A model generated the notes under the pieces. It made no database searches. It saw only the letters and a list, made by a program, of their open reading frames with translations, and was not told the DNA's origin. A program made the position numbers and the translations under genes. Positions 52,445 to 60,966 of a DNA stretch of 64,000 nucleotides are shown in pieces (the first letter of the stretch is position 1; each line of letters opens with the position of its first letter). The DNA is from an uncultured Caldilineaceae bacterium (GTDB taxonomy: Bacteria; Chloroflexota; Anaerolineae; Caldilineales; Caldilineaceae). The DNA lies in assembly GCA_951812725.1 (NCBI GenBank), contig OX638330.1:5497405-5561404 (forward strand), in the 5' to 3' direction.

Positions 52445-53308
52445 CTAATACACCGGAATTCTCTCCTTCTCCAAAATCCGATGCACATTGGCCGCGGCCA
52501 GAGGATATTTTTCGTTTGGCAGGTGTTCGAGCATCATGTAACCGTCGGGATGCTCCTCGTGCCAGAGGCGCAGCGCGGTCCCCAGGTCCAACTCTCCCTC
52601 GCCCGGAATCTCTTCGTCCATATGGGTCACGAAGCCGTCGCGCACGCTGATATCCTTGCAGTGCCCGTGCGCACTGATCGGCCCCATGCACTCGAATATA
52701 TGCCGCAGACGCGTCCTGCTGTCATACACCTGGTACAGTGCCTGGAAATGATTGACGTAGTCCATTACCACGCGCATCCGTGGGCTGCCCACGTCACGAA
52801 TGATGGCGCGGTTGTACTCCGGTGAGTTCATAATCGTCAGCAGATGCGTTTCGATGGCGATGGTCTGACCGATCGATTCGGCAGCTTCCGCCAACCAGCG
52901 TAAAGATTCCAGCAACAGCGCGCGGCGCCCCGGCCGGTGATTTTCCCGGTGGGGGCTGTAGGATCCATTGGGGCTGAGGCTGCCGGTGCGGATCAATGCC
53001 ACGTGGCCGCCCAACTGGCGCGCAACCCCAAGTCCGCGCCGTATTTCCTCCAACAGACGCGTCCGGGTCGCCTCTTCCGGGTCGAACAGACAGTCTCGGA
53101 AGCCGATGCCGACCTGCACAATGTCCATGCCTTCGTCGGCGAAGAGTCGCCGCACCCGCTTCCAGACAGGGGCAGACGCCGGCGGCGAACCGCTGGCAGA
53201 GACGGAAAGACCAACTCCTGTTAGTTTCAACGCCCGGATCGCAGTCAGATGCGGAAGGCTGATCTCCGCCGGATCAGAGGGCAACATGCCGACGACACCT
53301 AATCTCAT
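52445..53308 (-). CDS. Sugar phosphate isomerase/epimerase (TIM barrel)
   Basis: This is a 287-residue protein of the xylose-isomerase-like/AP-endonuclease-2 TIM-barrel family. Acidic metal ligands are visible in SIGQTIAIETHLLTIM, VVMDYVNHFQAL, HGHCKDISVRDG and PGEGELDLGTALRLW. It ends with HRILEKERIPVY. It probably interconverts or dehydrates a sugar or polyol derivative supplied by the third importer. It is convergent with the sulfatase remnant. A damaged C-terminal copy is present at 49105-49400. Confidence 0.9.
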   Translation of the reverse strand: MRLGVVGMLPSDPAEISLPHLTAIRALKLTGVGLSVSASGSPPASAPVWKRVRRLFADEGMDIVQVGIGFRDCLFDPEEATRTRLLEEIRRGLGVARQLGGHVALIRTGSLSPNGSYSPHRENHRPGRRALLLESLRWLAEAAESIGQTIAIETHLLTIMNSPEYNRAIIRDVGSPRMRVVMDYVNHFQALYQVYDSRTRLRHIFECMGPISAHGHCKDISVRDGFVTHMDEEIPGEGELDLGTALRLWHEEHPDGYMMLEHLPNEKYPLAAANVHRILEKERIPVY

Positions 53309-53541
53309 AAGACAACTCCATATTGGAATCAGCGGTCAGTGCAGGGTCTGGCCTCCAACCACCAAAGTTGACATCCACTGTACATACTGTAGAATCCGGT
53401 TCAATCCCACCTCAATATATCATCAGATATTATTGAAAAGCGCAAACGGCCGCGCCAACACCGTTGGACACACTTTTCATCCCGATCACGCGACGAAAAG
53501 TGTATGAATGAGCGAGGCACCCGCCCTCTCAGGGGAACCCG

Positions 53542-54924
53542 ATGCCTGAAACGGACAATCAACCCACCGGCCTCGCGCAAGTACTCGCTTACGTGGACGC
53601 CCACCAGCAGCAGTTTATCGACCGCCTGCTGGCCTATGTCGCCCAGCCCAGCATCAGCGCTCACGGGGTCGGCATCAGGGAGACGGCTGACTCTCTGTTC
53701 AGCTACCTGCAGGATCTGGGCATGGAGACGCAGTTGCTTGAAGGCACGGGCTGGCCATTCGTGTACGGCCGCCACAGTCAACATCCGCAGGCGCCGACTG
53801 CCCTGCTCTACGGCCACTACGACGTGCAGCCGCCCGATCCCCTGGATGCCTGGCTATCGCCGCCGTTCGAGCCGGAAATACGCGACGGCCGCATCTGGGG
53901 CCGGGGCGTGGGCGACAACAAGGGGCAGCATCTGGCCCAGCTCCTTGCAATTGAGTCCTGGCTGGCGGTCACAGGCGGCCTGCCCTGCAACGTCATTGTC
54001 CTGTTGGAGGGCGAGGAGGAGATCGGCAGTCCCCATATCAGCGACTGCGTGCGCGCCCACCGCGCCCTGCTCGCCGACGCCGACCTCGTGATCACCGCCG
54101 ACGGCCCCGTCCACGAGAGTGGCCAACCCTGCATCAAGTTCGGCCCGCGTGGCATCGCTTCATTCGAACTGCGCGTGACGCACGCGCAACGGGACTTTCA
54201 CTCCGGCAACTGGGGCGGCGTTGCGCCCAACCCGATCTGGACACTTGTGCATCTGCTCGCAACGATGAAGAACAGCCAGGGTGTCATCACCGTCGACGGA
54301 TTCTACGACAATGTCGCGCCGCTCAGCGAGTTGGAACGTGAAGCGCTGGATGCCCTGCCTGTCGATGTGGCAGCGGTCATGGAGGGCGCCGGCCTGGCGC
54401 GCCTCGATGAACCGCAGGAGCGGCCTTTTTTTGACCGTCTGGCCGCGTGGCCGACCTTCACCGTCAACGGCTTTCACAGCGGCTACGGCGGGCCTGGAAC
54501 CAAGACAGTGCTGCCCCACCAGGCGACGGTGAAGTGTGATATGCGCCTGATCGAGAACCAGCGCGTCGACGAAATCCTGGACAAGGTGGAGGCGCATGTC
54601 AGTCAGCACGCCCCCGAAGTAGAGGTGATCCGCCAGGGCGGCATGGAGCCGTCGCGCACGCCGCTGGACTCGCCCTTCACGCGGCCGCTGCAGCAGGCCT
54701 ACCGCGCCGCCCAGGGCACCGATCCTCTTCTCATTCCGGCAATGGGCGGCAGCCTGCCTGACTACGCCTGGACGAAGATACTGGGCGTGCATTCCTTCAC
54801 CACGCCCTACGCCAACCACGACGAGGCCAATCATGCCCCCAATGAGAACCTGGAAGTGGAGCGCTTCATCGCCGGCATACGCACCGGCGCCGCGGTGCTG
54901 GCTCACTTGGGTGAAGAGGGTTGA
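53542..54924 (+). CDS. M20-family metallopeptidase (dipeptidase type)
   Basis: This is a 460-residue zinc-dependent amidohydrolase. The first metal signature is LLYGHYDVQPPDPLDAW, and GRGVGDNKGQHLAQLLAI supplies the bridging Asp. The catalytic Glu and next ligand lie in VLLEGEEEIGSP. Another ligand is in LITADGPVHESG, and the late His in TTPYANHDEANHAPNENL. The lid-domain dimer interface is inserted between. The N-terminus has no signal peptide, so it is cytoplasmic. It hydrolyses a dipeptide or N-acyl amino compound; the substrate is unknown. Confidence 0.92.
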   Translation: MPETDNQPTGLAQVLAYVDAHQQQFIDRLLAYVAQPSISAHGVGIRETADSLFSYLQDLGMETQLLEGTGWPFVYGRHSQHPQAPTALLYGHYDVQPPDPLDAWLSPPFEPEIRDGRIWGRGVGDNKGQHLAQLLAIESWLAVTGGLPCNVIVLLEGEEEIGSPHISDCVRAHRALLADADLVITADGPVHESGQPCIKFGPRGIASFELRVTHAQRDFHSGNWGGVAPNPIWTLVHLLATMKNSQGVITVDGFYDNVAPLSELEREALDALPVDVAAVMEGAGLARLDEPQERPFFDRLAAWPTFTVNGFHSGYGGPGTKTVLPHQATVKCDMRLIENQRVDEILDKVEAHVSQHAPEVEVIRQGGMEPSRTPLDSPFTRPLQQAYRAAQGTDPLLIPAMGGSLPDYAWTKILGVHSFTTPYANHDEANHAPNENLEVERFIAGIRTGAAVLAHLGEEG

Positions 54925-55006
54925 GACGTTTGCAACAAAATGTTTCCGAGCAGCATCGTTCAGTGACAATCCATAATAGAATGCGAAAATCTCGAAAGGA
55001 ACCATC

Positions 55007-56206
55007 ATGTTACGCGTAGGTATCATCGGATATGGCCGCCGCATCGCTGGCATGGCCAAAGGCCTGGATATTTTCGACATCCCCTACCGGGTGACGGCCG
55101 TCGCCGACCCGGGCAGCGAACGCATTCAGGCTGCCAACGATCCCTTCCTCGCCGATACCCGGTTCTACAACTCGGCGGACGAACTGCTGGCCCAGGCCGA
55201 CGAACTGGACGGCATCATGATCGGGACCCGCTGCAATCTGCACACGGAGATGGCACTCAAAGTAGCGCCCACGCAGCTCCCGCTCTTCCTGGAAAAACCG
55301 GTCGCGATCACGTTCGACGAGGTGCGTCGCCTGCACGCGGCCTATAAGGACTACAGTGCGCCCACCGTGGTCTCTTTCCCGCTGCGGCTCAGCCCGGTCG
55401 CGCAAAAGGTGCGGGAGATTATCGAATCGGACCAGGTGGGCAGTATCGAGCAGGTGGTCGCGTTCAATGATGTCGGCTACGGCAGCGTTTATTTCAGAAG
55501 CTGGTACCGCAACTACGACCTGGATGGGGGGCTATGGCTGCAGAAGTTCACCCACGACGTCGACTATATCAACTACCTTCTCGACGCGCGCCCGCACTGG
55601 GTCAGTGCGATGAACGCCCGCCGCGTCTACGGCGGCGACAAACCGTGGGATCTGCAGTGCAAGGATTGTCCGGAGCAGGAGACATGCCCGGAAAGCCCGT
55701 TCGTGCGCTTCCGCACCGGCTTCGAAGGCGGCCGCGTCCGTTTTGCCGAGGAGCAGGTCTACCGTGACGATCAGTTCTGTGTCTTTTCGGAGGGACATCA
55801 GCTGCAGGATAATGGCACCTGCATGTTGGAATATGAGAACGGCGTCCAGGCGAGCTACACGCAGAACTTTTTCACCCGCTATCGCGGGGCCCGTCGCGGC
55901 GCCCGCCTCTACGGCTATCGCGGCATCATCGAGTTCAACTGGAACGACAACTATATCAAGATCTTCAGTCACACATCGCCGGTGGTGGAGACGATCGACT
56001 TTAGCGGGGACATGCCCCACTTCGGCGGCGACCGTGAGTTGAGCTTTGATTTCCTGATGGCGATGCGCGACCGGCGGCCTTCCCGCAGCCCCATCGCCGC
56101 CGGCATTCTCAGCGCCCTCACCTGCCTGTGGGCACGCGAATCGGCCAACAACCGCCAAGGCTACGAGGTCGTCATGCCGGAGGCGCAAGCAGTGGTCAGT
56201 GGATAG
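55007..56206 (+). CDS. Gfo/Idh/MocA-family oxidoreductase
   Basis: This is a 399-residue NAD(P)-dependent oxidoreductase of sugars or inositols. The Rossmann loop is RVGIIGYGRRIAGMAKG, and the catalytic EKP motif is in PLFLEKPVAITFDE. GGLWLQKFTHDVDYINYLL holds the active-site Lys/His/Asp pattern of the family. A Cys cluster (CKDCPEQETC, about residue 223) is a subgroup insertion whose metal binding is only a guess. It stands 82 bp after the M20 gene in the same direction. Confidence 0.92.
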   Translation: MLRVGIIGYGRRIAGMAKGLDIFDIPYRVTAVADPGSERIQAANDPFLADTRFYNSADELLAQADELDGIMIGTRCNLHTEMALKVAPTQLPLFLEKPVAITFDEVRRLHAAYKDYSAPTVVSFPLRLSPVAQKVREIIESDQVGSIEQVVAFNDVGYGSVYFRSWYRNYDLDGGLWLQKFTHDVDYINYLLDARPHWVSAMNARRVYGGDKPWDLQCKDCPEQETCPESPFVRFRTGFEGGRVRFAEEQVYRDDQFCVFSEGHQLQDNGTCMLEYENGVQASYTQNFFTRYRGARRGARLYGYRGIIEFNWNDNYIKIFSHTSPVVETIDFSGDMPHFGGDRELSFDFLMAMRDRRPSRSPIAAGILSALTCLWARESANNRQGYEVVMPEAQAVVSG

Positions 56207-56247
56207 TGGTCAGAGGTCAGCGGGTACAGCGAACCTCTCACGGTAGG

Positions 56248-56691
56248 TCAGATTAGCAGTAAGAGCAGTCCTACGAGGCCGATCAGTCCGGAGATGTGGT
56301 CCATCTGGAGGATGAACCAGAGGGCCAGCCCATGCACGGCGATGCGCGCCGCCCACACACCCCAGCGGTGGGGCGCTGCGGCCAGCGCGGAGATTAACAC
56401 GAACCACAGGTATGGGGTGAGCACGCCCCACTCCATGCCGGTGCGCACAAATTCCCAGCCCGCCCAAGCCAGCGAGAGCATCCGCAGCCCGGTTGCCGCG
56501 CCGGCCCGCGGATAGGCTGCCGCCAGGTGCGCCAGCCACGTCCACGGCGCCGCGTAAGGTGCGCCGATAAACCAGCAGGCTCCGATCGCCACCAGCCACT
56601 CCAGCGTGCCGGCCACCAGCGGCGCAACCGACATCTGACAGAACAGACCCCAGCCGCGGTCCTGCTGCAACAGCGTTCTATAGGTAGCCAC
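56248..56691 (-). CDS. Hypothetical membrane protein
   Basis: This is a 147-residue membrane protein with a GTG start at 56691, where GGAGGAG precedes the start and the frame overlaps the stop of the upstream gene by about 14 bases. Roughly four hydrophobic helices are visible (LVAGTLEWLVAIGACWFIGAPY, ..., LWFVLISALAAA, ISGLIGLVGLLLLLI). I do not recognise the family. The coupled start suggests a two-subunit membrane complex with its neighbour. Confidence 0.6.
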   Translation of the reverse strand: MATYRTLLQQDRGWGLFCQMSVAPLVAGTLEWLVAIGACWFIGAPYAAPWTWLAHLAAAYPRAGAATGLRMLSLAWAGWEFVRTGMEWGVLTPYLWFVLISALAAAPHRWGVWAARIAVHGLALWFILQMDHISGLIGLVGLLLLLI

Positions 56692-57286
56692 GCATCTCCT
56701 CCAGCGCTTCGTCGCCCAGCGATTTGGCCGCGCTGGCCATGTAAGCCAGCTGCTCCGAGACCAGTGAAGAGAAGGCAAAGAACAGGTGGAAGGCCCGCAG
56801 CGGCGTGGTCAGATAGAAGCTGGCATCGGTCGCCATGTCGAAGATCTGAGACGGCCAGTAGAGCGCGATCAGGAAGGACATCCCCGACCACTCTTTGGCC
56901 AGCTTGCCGTACTCGATCGTAAAGACCGAGCCGTAGTTGGCGCTGTTAAACTTGAGGCTCTTGCGGCCAAGGATGGAGCCGAACAGCCAGATGTAGAAGC
57001 CCACCCCGGCCATGTAAGGGTTGGTCTTGGCGCGGTAGGCCATGCCGCTCGACACCATCTGGATGCCGGTTGTGAGCATCCAGATCAGCAGTGTCATCAT
57101 GACGCCCCAGTTGGAGATCGGGTTGTTGAACACGTAAAAGAGTGTCTGCCCTTGGATGCGTCCCTGCACCCACCCCATGCTCCCCAGCAGGTCGGCCACA
57201 AACATGGCCGCCACCAGCGCCAGAATCGGTCTTGAAGAAAGGAGAGCTACACGTCCAATCGAAGTCTTTGCAATATCGTTTTTCAC
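56678..57286 (-). CDS. Hypothetical membrane protein
   Basis: This is a 202-residue protein with a GTG start at 57286, supported by AAGGAG six bases upstream; the longer frame from 57361 is less likely. It has several hydrophobic helices (PILALVAAMFVADLLGSMGW, WGVMMTLLIWMLTTGIQMV, GVGFYIWLFGSILGRK, FLIALYWPSQIFDMATDASFYLTTPLRAFHLFF). It ends in SLGDEALEEMRGYL. No family is recognised. It is coupled to the downstream membrane gene, whose start lies inside its last codons. Confidence 0.65.
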   Translation of the reverse strand: MKNDIAKTSIGRVALLSSRPILALVAAMFVADLLGSMGWVQGRIQGQTLFYVFNNPISNWGVMMTLLIWMLTTGIQMVSSGMAYRAKTNPYMAGVGFYIWLFGSILGRKSLKFNSANYGSVFTIEYGKLAKEWSGMSFLIALYWPSQIFDMATDASFYLTTPLRAFHLFFAFSSLVSEQLAYMASAAKSLGDEALEEMRGYL

Positions 57287-57697
57287 GGGTTGCTCCTTGC
57301 TGGGTAAATCGTGTCTTTTTACCTGCGGTGGAGACCGGCTCTTGCCGGGCCGCGAGGTCATGTTCTACACATGTTAGCACATATGTTCTAGTACGTCAAG
57401 GGGGATCTTGGTGGATTCGCGTCGGATATGGGGAAATGGTTGAGTTGGCGCTGGAATGCCATGACTGCGCAAAGAGAGGCTGTGGTTGCAATCGACGGAT
57501 TCTCGGGGTCCAAGTTTCCTGTTGGGGTCTCTGGAGGGACGTCCGTGGTGCGAAAACACATCCCGCAGGAGATCTGGGCACTGTTCGCGCCCTGAGGCGT
57601 GAGGTGCAGGATCTGTCGGGAGAGACCAGGTCTGGGACATTATTTGCGCGCTCAAACTGGGAAAGTGCGGTATACTGTAGAGTGAAATGCGCAGCCT
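57287..57697. other. Intergenic region between divergent genes
   Basis: It holds AT-rich palindromic sequence near 57362-57388 and a -10-like TATACT at 57671-57676 before the RusA-like gene. No gene is supported. Confidence 0.45.
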
Positions 57698-58159
57698 ATG
57701 TTAGGGATTTTGGTTTTCGACAGCGCTCACCAAATCAAGCTAGTGGGAATCAACTTGGCAATACCTCTTGAATTTATCGTTGAAGGCGTTCCCGTATCAC
57801 AGCAAACCCGTAGAAGGGAGCGACTAAGGATGTGGATGCAGGATGTAAGCAGTGTCGCCACACGAGAATGGAACGAAGAGCCGCTCAGTGCCGGGGCACT
57901 CATGGTGATGATAACTTATGTCTATGATGAAGATTCTCTTGACGTAGACAACATTCCGAAGCCTATTCTGGACGCATTGAAGAGACTGGTCTTTTCCGAC
58001 GATGATCAGATAACTGATCTACTCTGCCGCAAAAGAGAACTGCAAGCCGACTTGCAAGTTCAGCGTTTCTCACCTGTCTTGAATGAAGCGCTCGCAGGCT
58101 CAACGCCTTTTATCCATATCATTGTGGACCATGCCCCAGACCAGGGGGTGATTTCTTGA
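57698..58159 (+). CDS. RusA-like Holliday-junction endonuclease
   Basis: This is a 153-residue protein of the RusA fold. The opening strand is FIVEGVPVSQQTRRRER. The catalytic core is DVDNIPKPILDALKRLVFSDDDQITDLLC, with the Asp residues that bind metal in RusA and the typical DNxxKxxLDAL element. RusA nucleases usually belong to phages and cut four-way junctions. Here there is no phage around it. Its stop overlaps the next gene's TTG start (TTGA), so the two are translated together. The exact start is unsure (the RusA domain begins ~25 residues in). Confidence 0.8.
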   Translation: MLGILVFDSAHQIKLVGINLAIPLEFIVEGVPVSQQTRRRERLRMWMQDVSSVATREWNEEPLSAGALMVMITYVYDEDSLDVDNIPKPILDALKRLVFSDDDQITDLLCRKRELQADLQVQRFSPVLNEALAGSTPFIHIIVDHAPDQGVIS

Positions 58160-58815
58160 TCGAAGACATAGAGATTGTTCAAAAGAATTACATCGAAAAG
58201 AAGGCAGCGGAGTATCGCAGCCGTGGTTATGAAGTGGAGGAAAACTGTCCGTTGGATTTCCTGCCCGGCTTCCGCGCGGGCTTGGTCGTACGTAAAAATG
58301 GCGAAGCGAAAGTGATCGAGGTAAGGTTCAGGACTTCGTTGGCTGGATCACCCCAAATAGAGGAACTAGCGCGAATTCTACATGATAAACCCGGCTGGAG
58401 CTTCGAACTAATGCTGGTGGGCGAGCCGGAAAGGCTGGATTCCCCGGAAGGCGTGCAGTCGTTTGCCAGAGAAGAAATCCTTCAGCGGCTTGATGAAACG
58501 AAAAAGGCTCTCGATCACGGCCTGAGTGAGGCTGCCTTTCTGCTAGTCTGGTCGGCTTTCGAAGCGGCCACCAGAGAGCTGATTGCGGCGGAGGGAGTTT
58601 CCATCGCGCGCGTCACCAAGACCGGCCATGTCCTCGATCAGGCAGTCCATCACGGAGTGATCTCCCGTGAAGACTACGACTATCTGGCCAATTTGAGGAG
58701 ATACCGAAACGCCATCGCCCACGGCTTTGACGTCAGCGATTTCAACGACGAAAAGGTGACAGAGTTAATCGCAGTCGTCCGGCGACTCCTGGATTCCGAG
58801 CCTGAGTTTGCGTAG
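58156..58815 (+). CDS. REase-like/HEPN-domain protein coupled to the RusA-like gene
   Basis: This is a 219-residue protein starting TTG at 58156. The N-terminal ~110 residues look like a compact restriction-endonuclease-type fold (EENCPLDFLPGFRAGLVVRKNGEAKVIEVRFRT, with a possible D...EVR core). The C-terminal ~110 residues are helical and contain RRYRNAIAHG, an R-x4-H motif at residues 184-189, the hallmark of HEPN RNase or HEPN-like dimers. This combination resembles REase_AHJR-HEPN proteins. With RusA it forms a two-gene nuclease module of unclear purpose; defence or toxin activity is inference. Confidence 0.65.
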   Translation: MIEDIEIVQKNYIEKKAAEYRSRGYEVEENCPLDFLPGFRAGLVVRKNGEAKVIEVRFRTSLAGSPQIEELARILHDKPGWSFELMLVGEPERLDSPEGVQSFAREEILQRLDETKKALDHGLSEAAFLLVWSAFEAATRELIAAEGVSIARVTKTGHVLDQAVHHGVISREDYDYLANLRRYRNAIAHGFDVSDFNDEKVTELIAVVRRLLDSEPEFA

Positions 58816-59447
58816 CAGCGCGCATAAACACTTGTGTCGCAGGCGTCGTCGAGATCGGGTTTGGCAAAAGACGCTGTATGAAATGTGCCTGGAGAAGATT
58901 TGGTGTGTGTGAATATCCGCGATGACGAGACCTGCCGGCTTGTGGCCGGGGAACGCCCCGATAACCGACAACATGCCAAATCTTTCGTCTCACCGGAGGA
59001 AGTCATGGCATTCTTCCAGGAGTGCGATGCCCTAGACAGCCTCGACACGGAACCGGACTGGAGCAAGCATCTGCGCGTCATCAGCGGGTCGCGCGCAGGA
59101 AAATCCGCTGGCACTTGATTCTCGTCGATATGCATGTCTTCATCTACGCAGCGGGCCGGCCCCATCCACCACTTGATCCGGCCTAATCACCTCGCTATTA
59201 ACGTTTCAGGTCCCAAACGTTAATAGCGTAATCCACTATTCAAGTAACGTTAATACGGAATGACCACCACGCTGCGCCGAGGTGCCTGCGGTTGTGAAGT
59301 TTTCGGTCGAAACGCCTTTGGGATTTTGATACAAATGTGCTGCTATGGTTTGCTGTGCACACGCGCGAGTGACACTCTCAAGTCTTGCAATGCGAAGAAT
59401 GGTTCCCGACGTTGCGCGGGGAGAGTTGATACGAGCACGGATCCTGC
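58816..59447. other. Intergenic region with a loxP-shaped palindrome and small frames
   Basis: A frame at 58885-59118 (77 codons, ending ...VISGSRAGKSAGT) is acidic and possibly a remnant, with no family recognised. A frame at 59260-59451 is not protein-like. The region also holds the palindrome at 59193-59228. Nothing else is supported. Confidence 0.4.
59193..59255. repeat. 14-8-14 palindrome plus a third half-site
   Basis: CGCTATTAACGTTT (59193-59206) and AAACGTTAATAGCG (59215-59228) are perfect inverted arms around the 8-base spacer CAGGTCCC. A third partial copy, AACGTTAATA, lies at 59246-59255 in the orientation of the right arm. There is no T tract. The shape equals that of tyrosine-recombinase core sites; an operator is the alternative. 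Confidence 0.8.
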
Positions 59448-59936
59448 TTGAAGAGGCAAGATCTGTTAAACATTCCTAAGACAATCGGCGAGAAGACACC
59501 TGGCAAAGGATACAAAGAGGAAAACAACCAGAGACGCTGCGATCTGAAACTGGAAACCGCTTCGGACGACGGCGCGATATTCTCAGTCTTCATTCGAAAT
59601 CACAACATATTCATCGAAAACTTTACCATGGGGTGGCGCTATCAGACCAACAGTAAAGCGCTAAAGACTATCACTCTGGTTCGGTACAACGGGGCACACG
59701 GAGAATCGAGCCGGCATCCTGATGGCCATTATGCCCTTCCGCACATTCACCGCATCTCCGAACAAGAATTAGCTTCTGGGAGCAGTGACCCCCAAGAGCG
59801 GTATCGAGAAATTACTGACCGATACAGCACTTATGAACAGGCTCTCAGAATCTTTTTTGAGGATATCGGCGTAACGAACTACGCCGAGTATTTCCCCGAA
59901 GCGCTTCAACCAAGGCTTATTGATGAACATCGATAG
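59448..59936 (+). CDS. DUF6978-like protein of unknown function
   Basis: This is a 162-residue protein starting TTG at 59448. The core reads RRCDLKLETASDDGAIFSVFIRNHNIFIENFTMGWRYQT, then TITLVRYNGAHGESSR and LPHIHRISEQ, a pattern I associate with DUF6978. It ends TYEQALRIFFEDIGVTNY. It overlaps the next gene start by 14 bp, so it is coupled to the DUF1828-like gene. The start is uncertain: a partial out-of-frame helix (ELIRARILLEEA) just upstream hints at a frameshift at the N-terminus. The function is unknown; a toxin/antitoxin-like pairing is only inference. Confidence 0.6.
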   Translation: MKRQDLLNIPKTIGEKTPGKGYKEENNQRRCDLKLETASDDGAIFSVFIRNHNIFIENFTMGWRYQTNSKALKTITLVRYNGAHGESSRHPDGHYALPHIHRISEQELASGSSDPQERYREITDRYSTYEQALRIFFEDIGVTNYAEYFPEALQPRLIDEHR

Positions 59937-60696
59937 CGTTCGAGAATCCCTCAATACTCCCCTTTCCGCCGGCTTCGACCTCTACGAACGCCGCCCCGGC
60001 AAACATCAACTCATCTTGCCTATTCTCCACGAAGACGGTGACATGGTGGAAATCTACCTGCAGGACAGCCCAAAAGGGGAAGGGTACGTCCGCATCTGCG
60101 ACTACGGCCTGACCCTTATGCGCCTTTCCTACACCTACGAAATCTCCACCCCCACGCGCCAGCAGATTTTCGACAGCATTCTCATCAACAACGGCGTCGG
60201 TAATGAGGCGGGCAACCTCTATTTGGACGCCCCTATGGACAAACTCTCCGAAAGCATACTCCAGTTCGCGGGTTGCACTCAGAAGATATGCAACATGCGC
60301 TATTGGAGTCGAGAAATCACGCGCAGCGCTTTCTATGAAGATCTGGAAGTCTATATCACATCCGATCTGGCGACATTCTCTCCCGGTGCCAACCAGTTTC
60401 CGCTTCCAGATTTCCCTATCGGCGTGGATTGGTCTCTGACCTTTAAGAGTTGGAACTTCTATCTGTTTGGAGTGCATAGCAACGACAAAGCCAAGAACGT
60501 TGCCCTAGCGCTGCTCGAATACCAGATGGCGAATCTACTCTTCATCGGCCTTGTCGTTTACGAAGACATGGAAACGCTTGGCAAAAAAGAACGTATCTTC
60601 CTCACTCGCAACGCCGACAAACAGTATCCCGGCCTGACAGACTTCCAGAAGACAAGCGTTCGGGATATTCCCAGGCTTGTCGGCGTCCCCGCATAG
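59923..60696 (+). CDS. DUF1828-like protein of unknown function
   Basis: This is a 257-residue protein starting ATG at 59923. The N-terminal ~100 residues have the DUF1828-type pattern (DMVEIYLQDSPKGEGYVRICDYGLTLMRLSYTYEI). The C-terminal half has strands and helices (FYEDLEVYITSDLATFSPGANQFPLP, WSLTFKSWNFYLFGVHSNDKAKNVALALLEYQ) that may correspond to DUF1829. No catalytic motif is evident. It is the second gene of the coupled pair and is often seen in mobile accessory regions. Confidence 0.65.
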   Translation: MNIDSVRESLNTPLSAGFDLYERRPGKHQLILPILHEDGDMVEIYLQDSPKGEGYVRICDYGLTLMRLSYTYEISTPTRQQIFDSILINNGVGNEAGNLYLDAPMDKLSESILQFAGCTQKICNMRYWSREITRSAFYEDLEVYITSDLATFSPGANQFPLPDFPIGVDWSLTFKSWNFYLFGVHSNDKAKNVALALLEYQMANLLFIGLVVYEDMETLGKKERIFLTRNADKQYPGLTDFQKTSVRDIPRLVGVPA

Positions 60697-60862
60697 TGAG
60701 TTCCAACTTAGACACCAGACGAACTACTGAAGCGTCCGCATCACCCTTCTCTCCAGTCCAAACCGGCCTACAGACCCTCAGGCATCGACCGAATTTTCTT
60801 CGTTCCTACGCCACCCCACACCTCTAAACCCAGGCCGGTCCCCTACCCCCAAAATGCCGAGA

Positions 60863-60891
60863 TTGCCCTCTGCCCCACAATCTGCTATACT
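60863..60891 (+). promoter_or_regulatory. Promoter upstream of nusA
   Basis: TTGCCC (60863-60868) and TATACT (60886-60891) are separated by 17 bp. They lie about 50 bp before the leader hairpin. Confidence 0.65.
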
Positions 60892-60941
60892 TGTAGCCAA
60901 CTGTCGTTAGCTTGTACGATTTTGAAAGATTCGTAGGTCTG

Positions 60942-60966
60942 AAGTGGGTTCTGCCCACTTTTCTTG
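60942..60966 (+). terminator. Leader hairpin, probable attenuator of the nusA operon
   Basis: AAGTGGG and CCCACTT form a perfect 7-bp stem with a 5-base loop, followed by TTCTTGTTCT. A similar GTGGG/CCCAC hairpin stands before the rimP-nusA operon in many bacteria. A T-rich tail makes it terminator-like, so NusA could control its own transcription here. Confidence 0.6.

Noticed and set aside
53401..53817. 138-codon minus-strand frame before the M20 gene
   Set aside because: Overlaps the start of the M20 peptidase in antisense and has no motif.
57377..57388. Third SOS-like box (GCAC-ATAT-GTTC) before the membrane-protein pair
   Set aside because: One mismatch in the conserved GAAC half and no SOS-type gene downstream. 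It may be part of a promoter palindrome.
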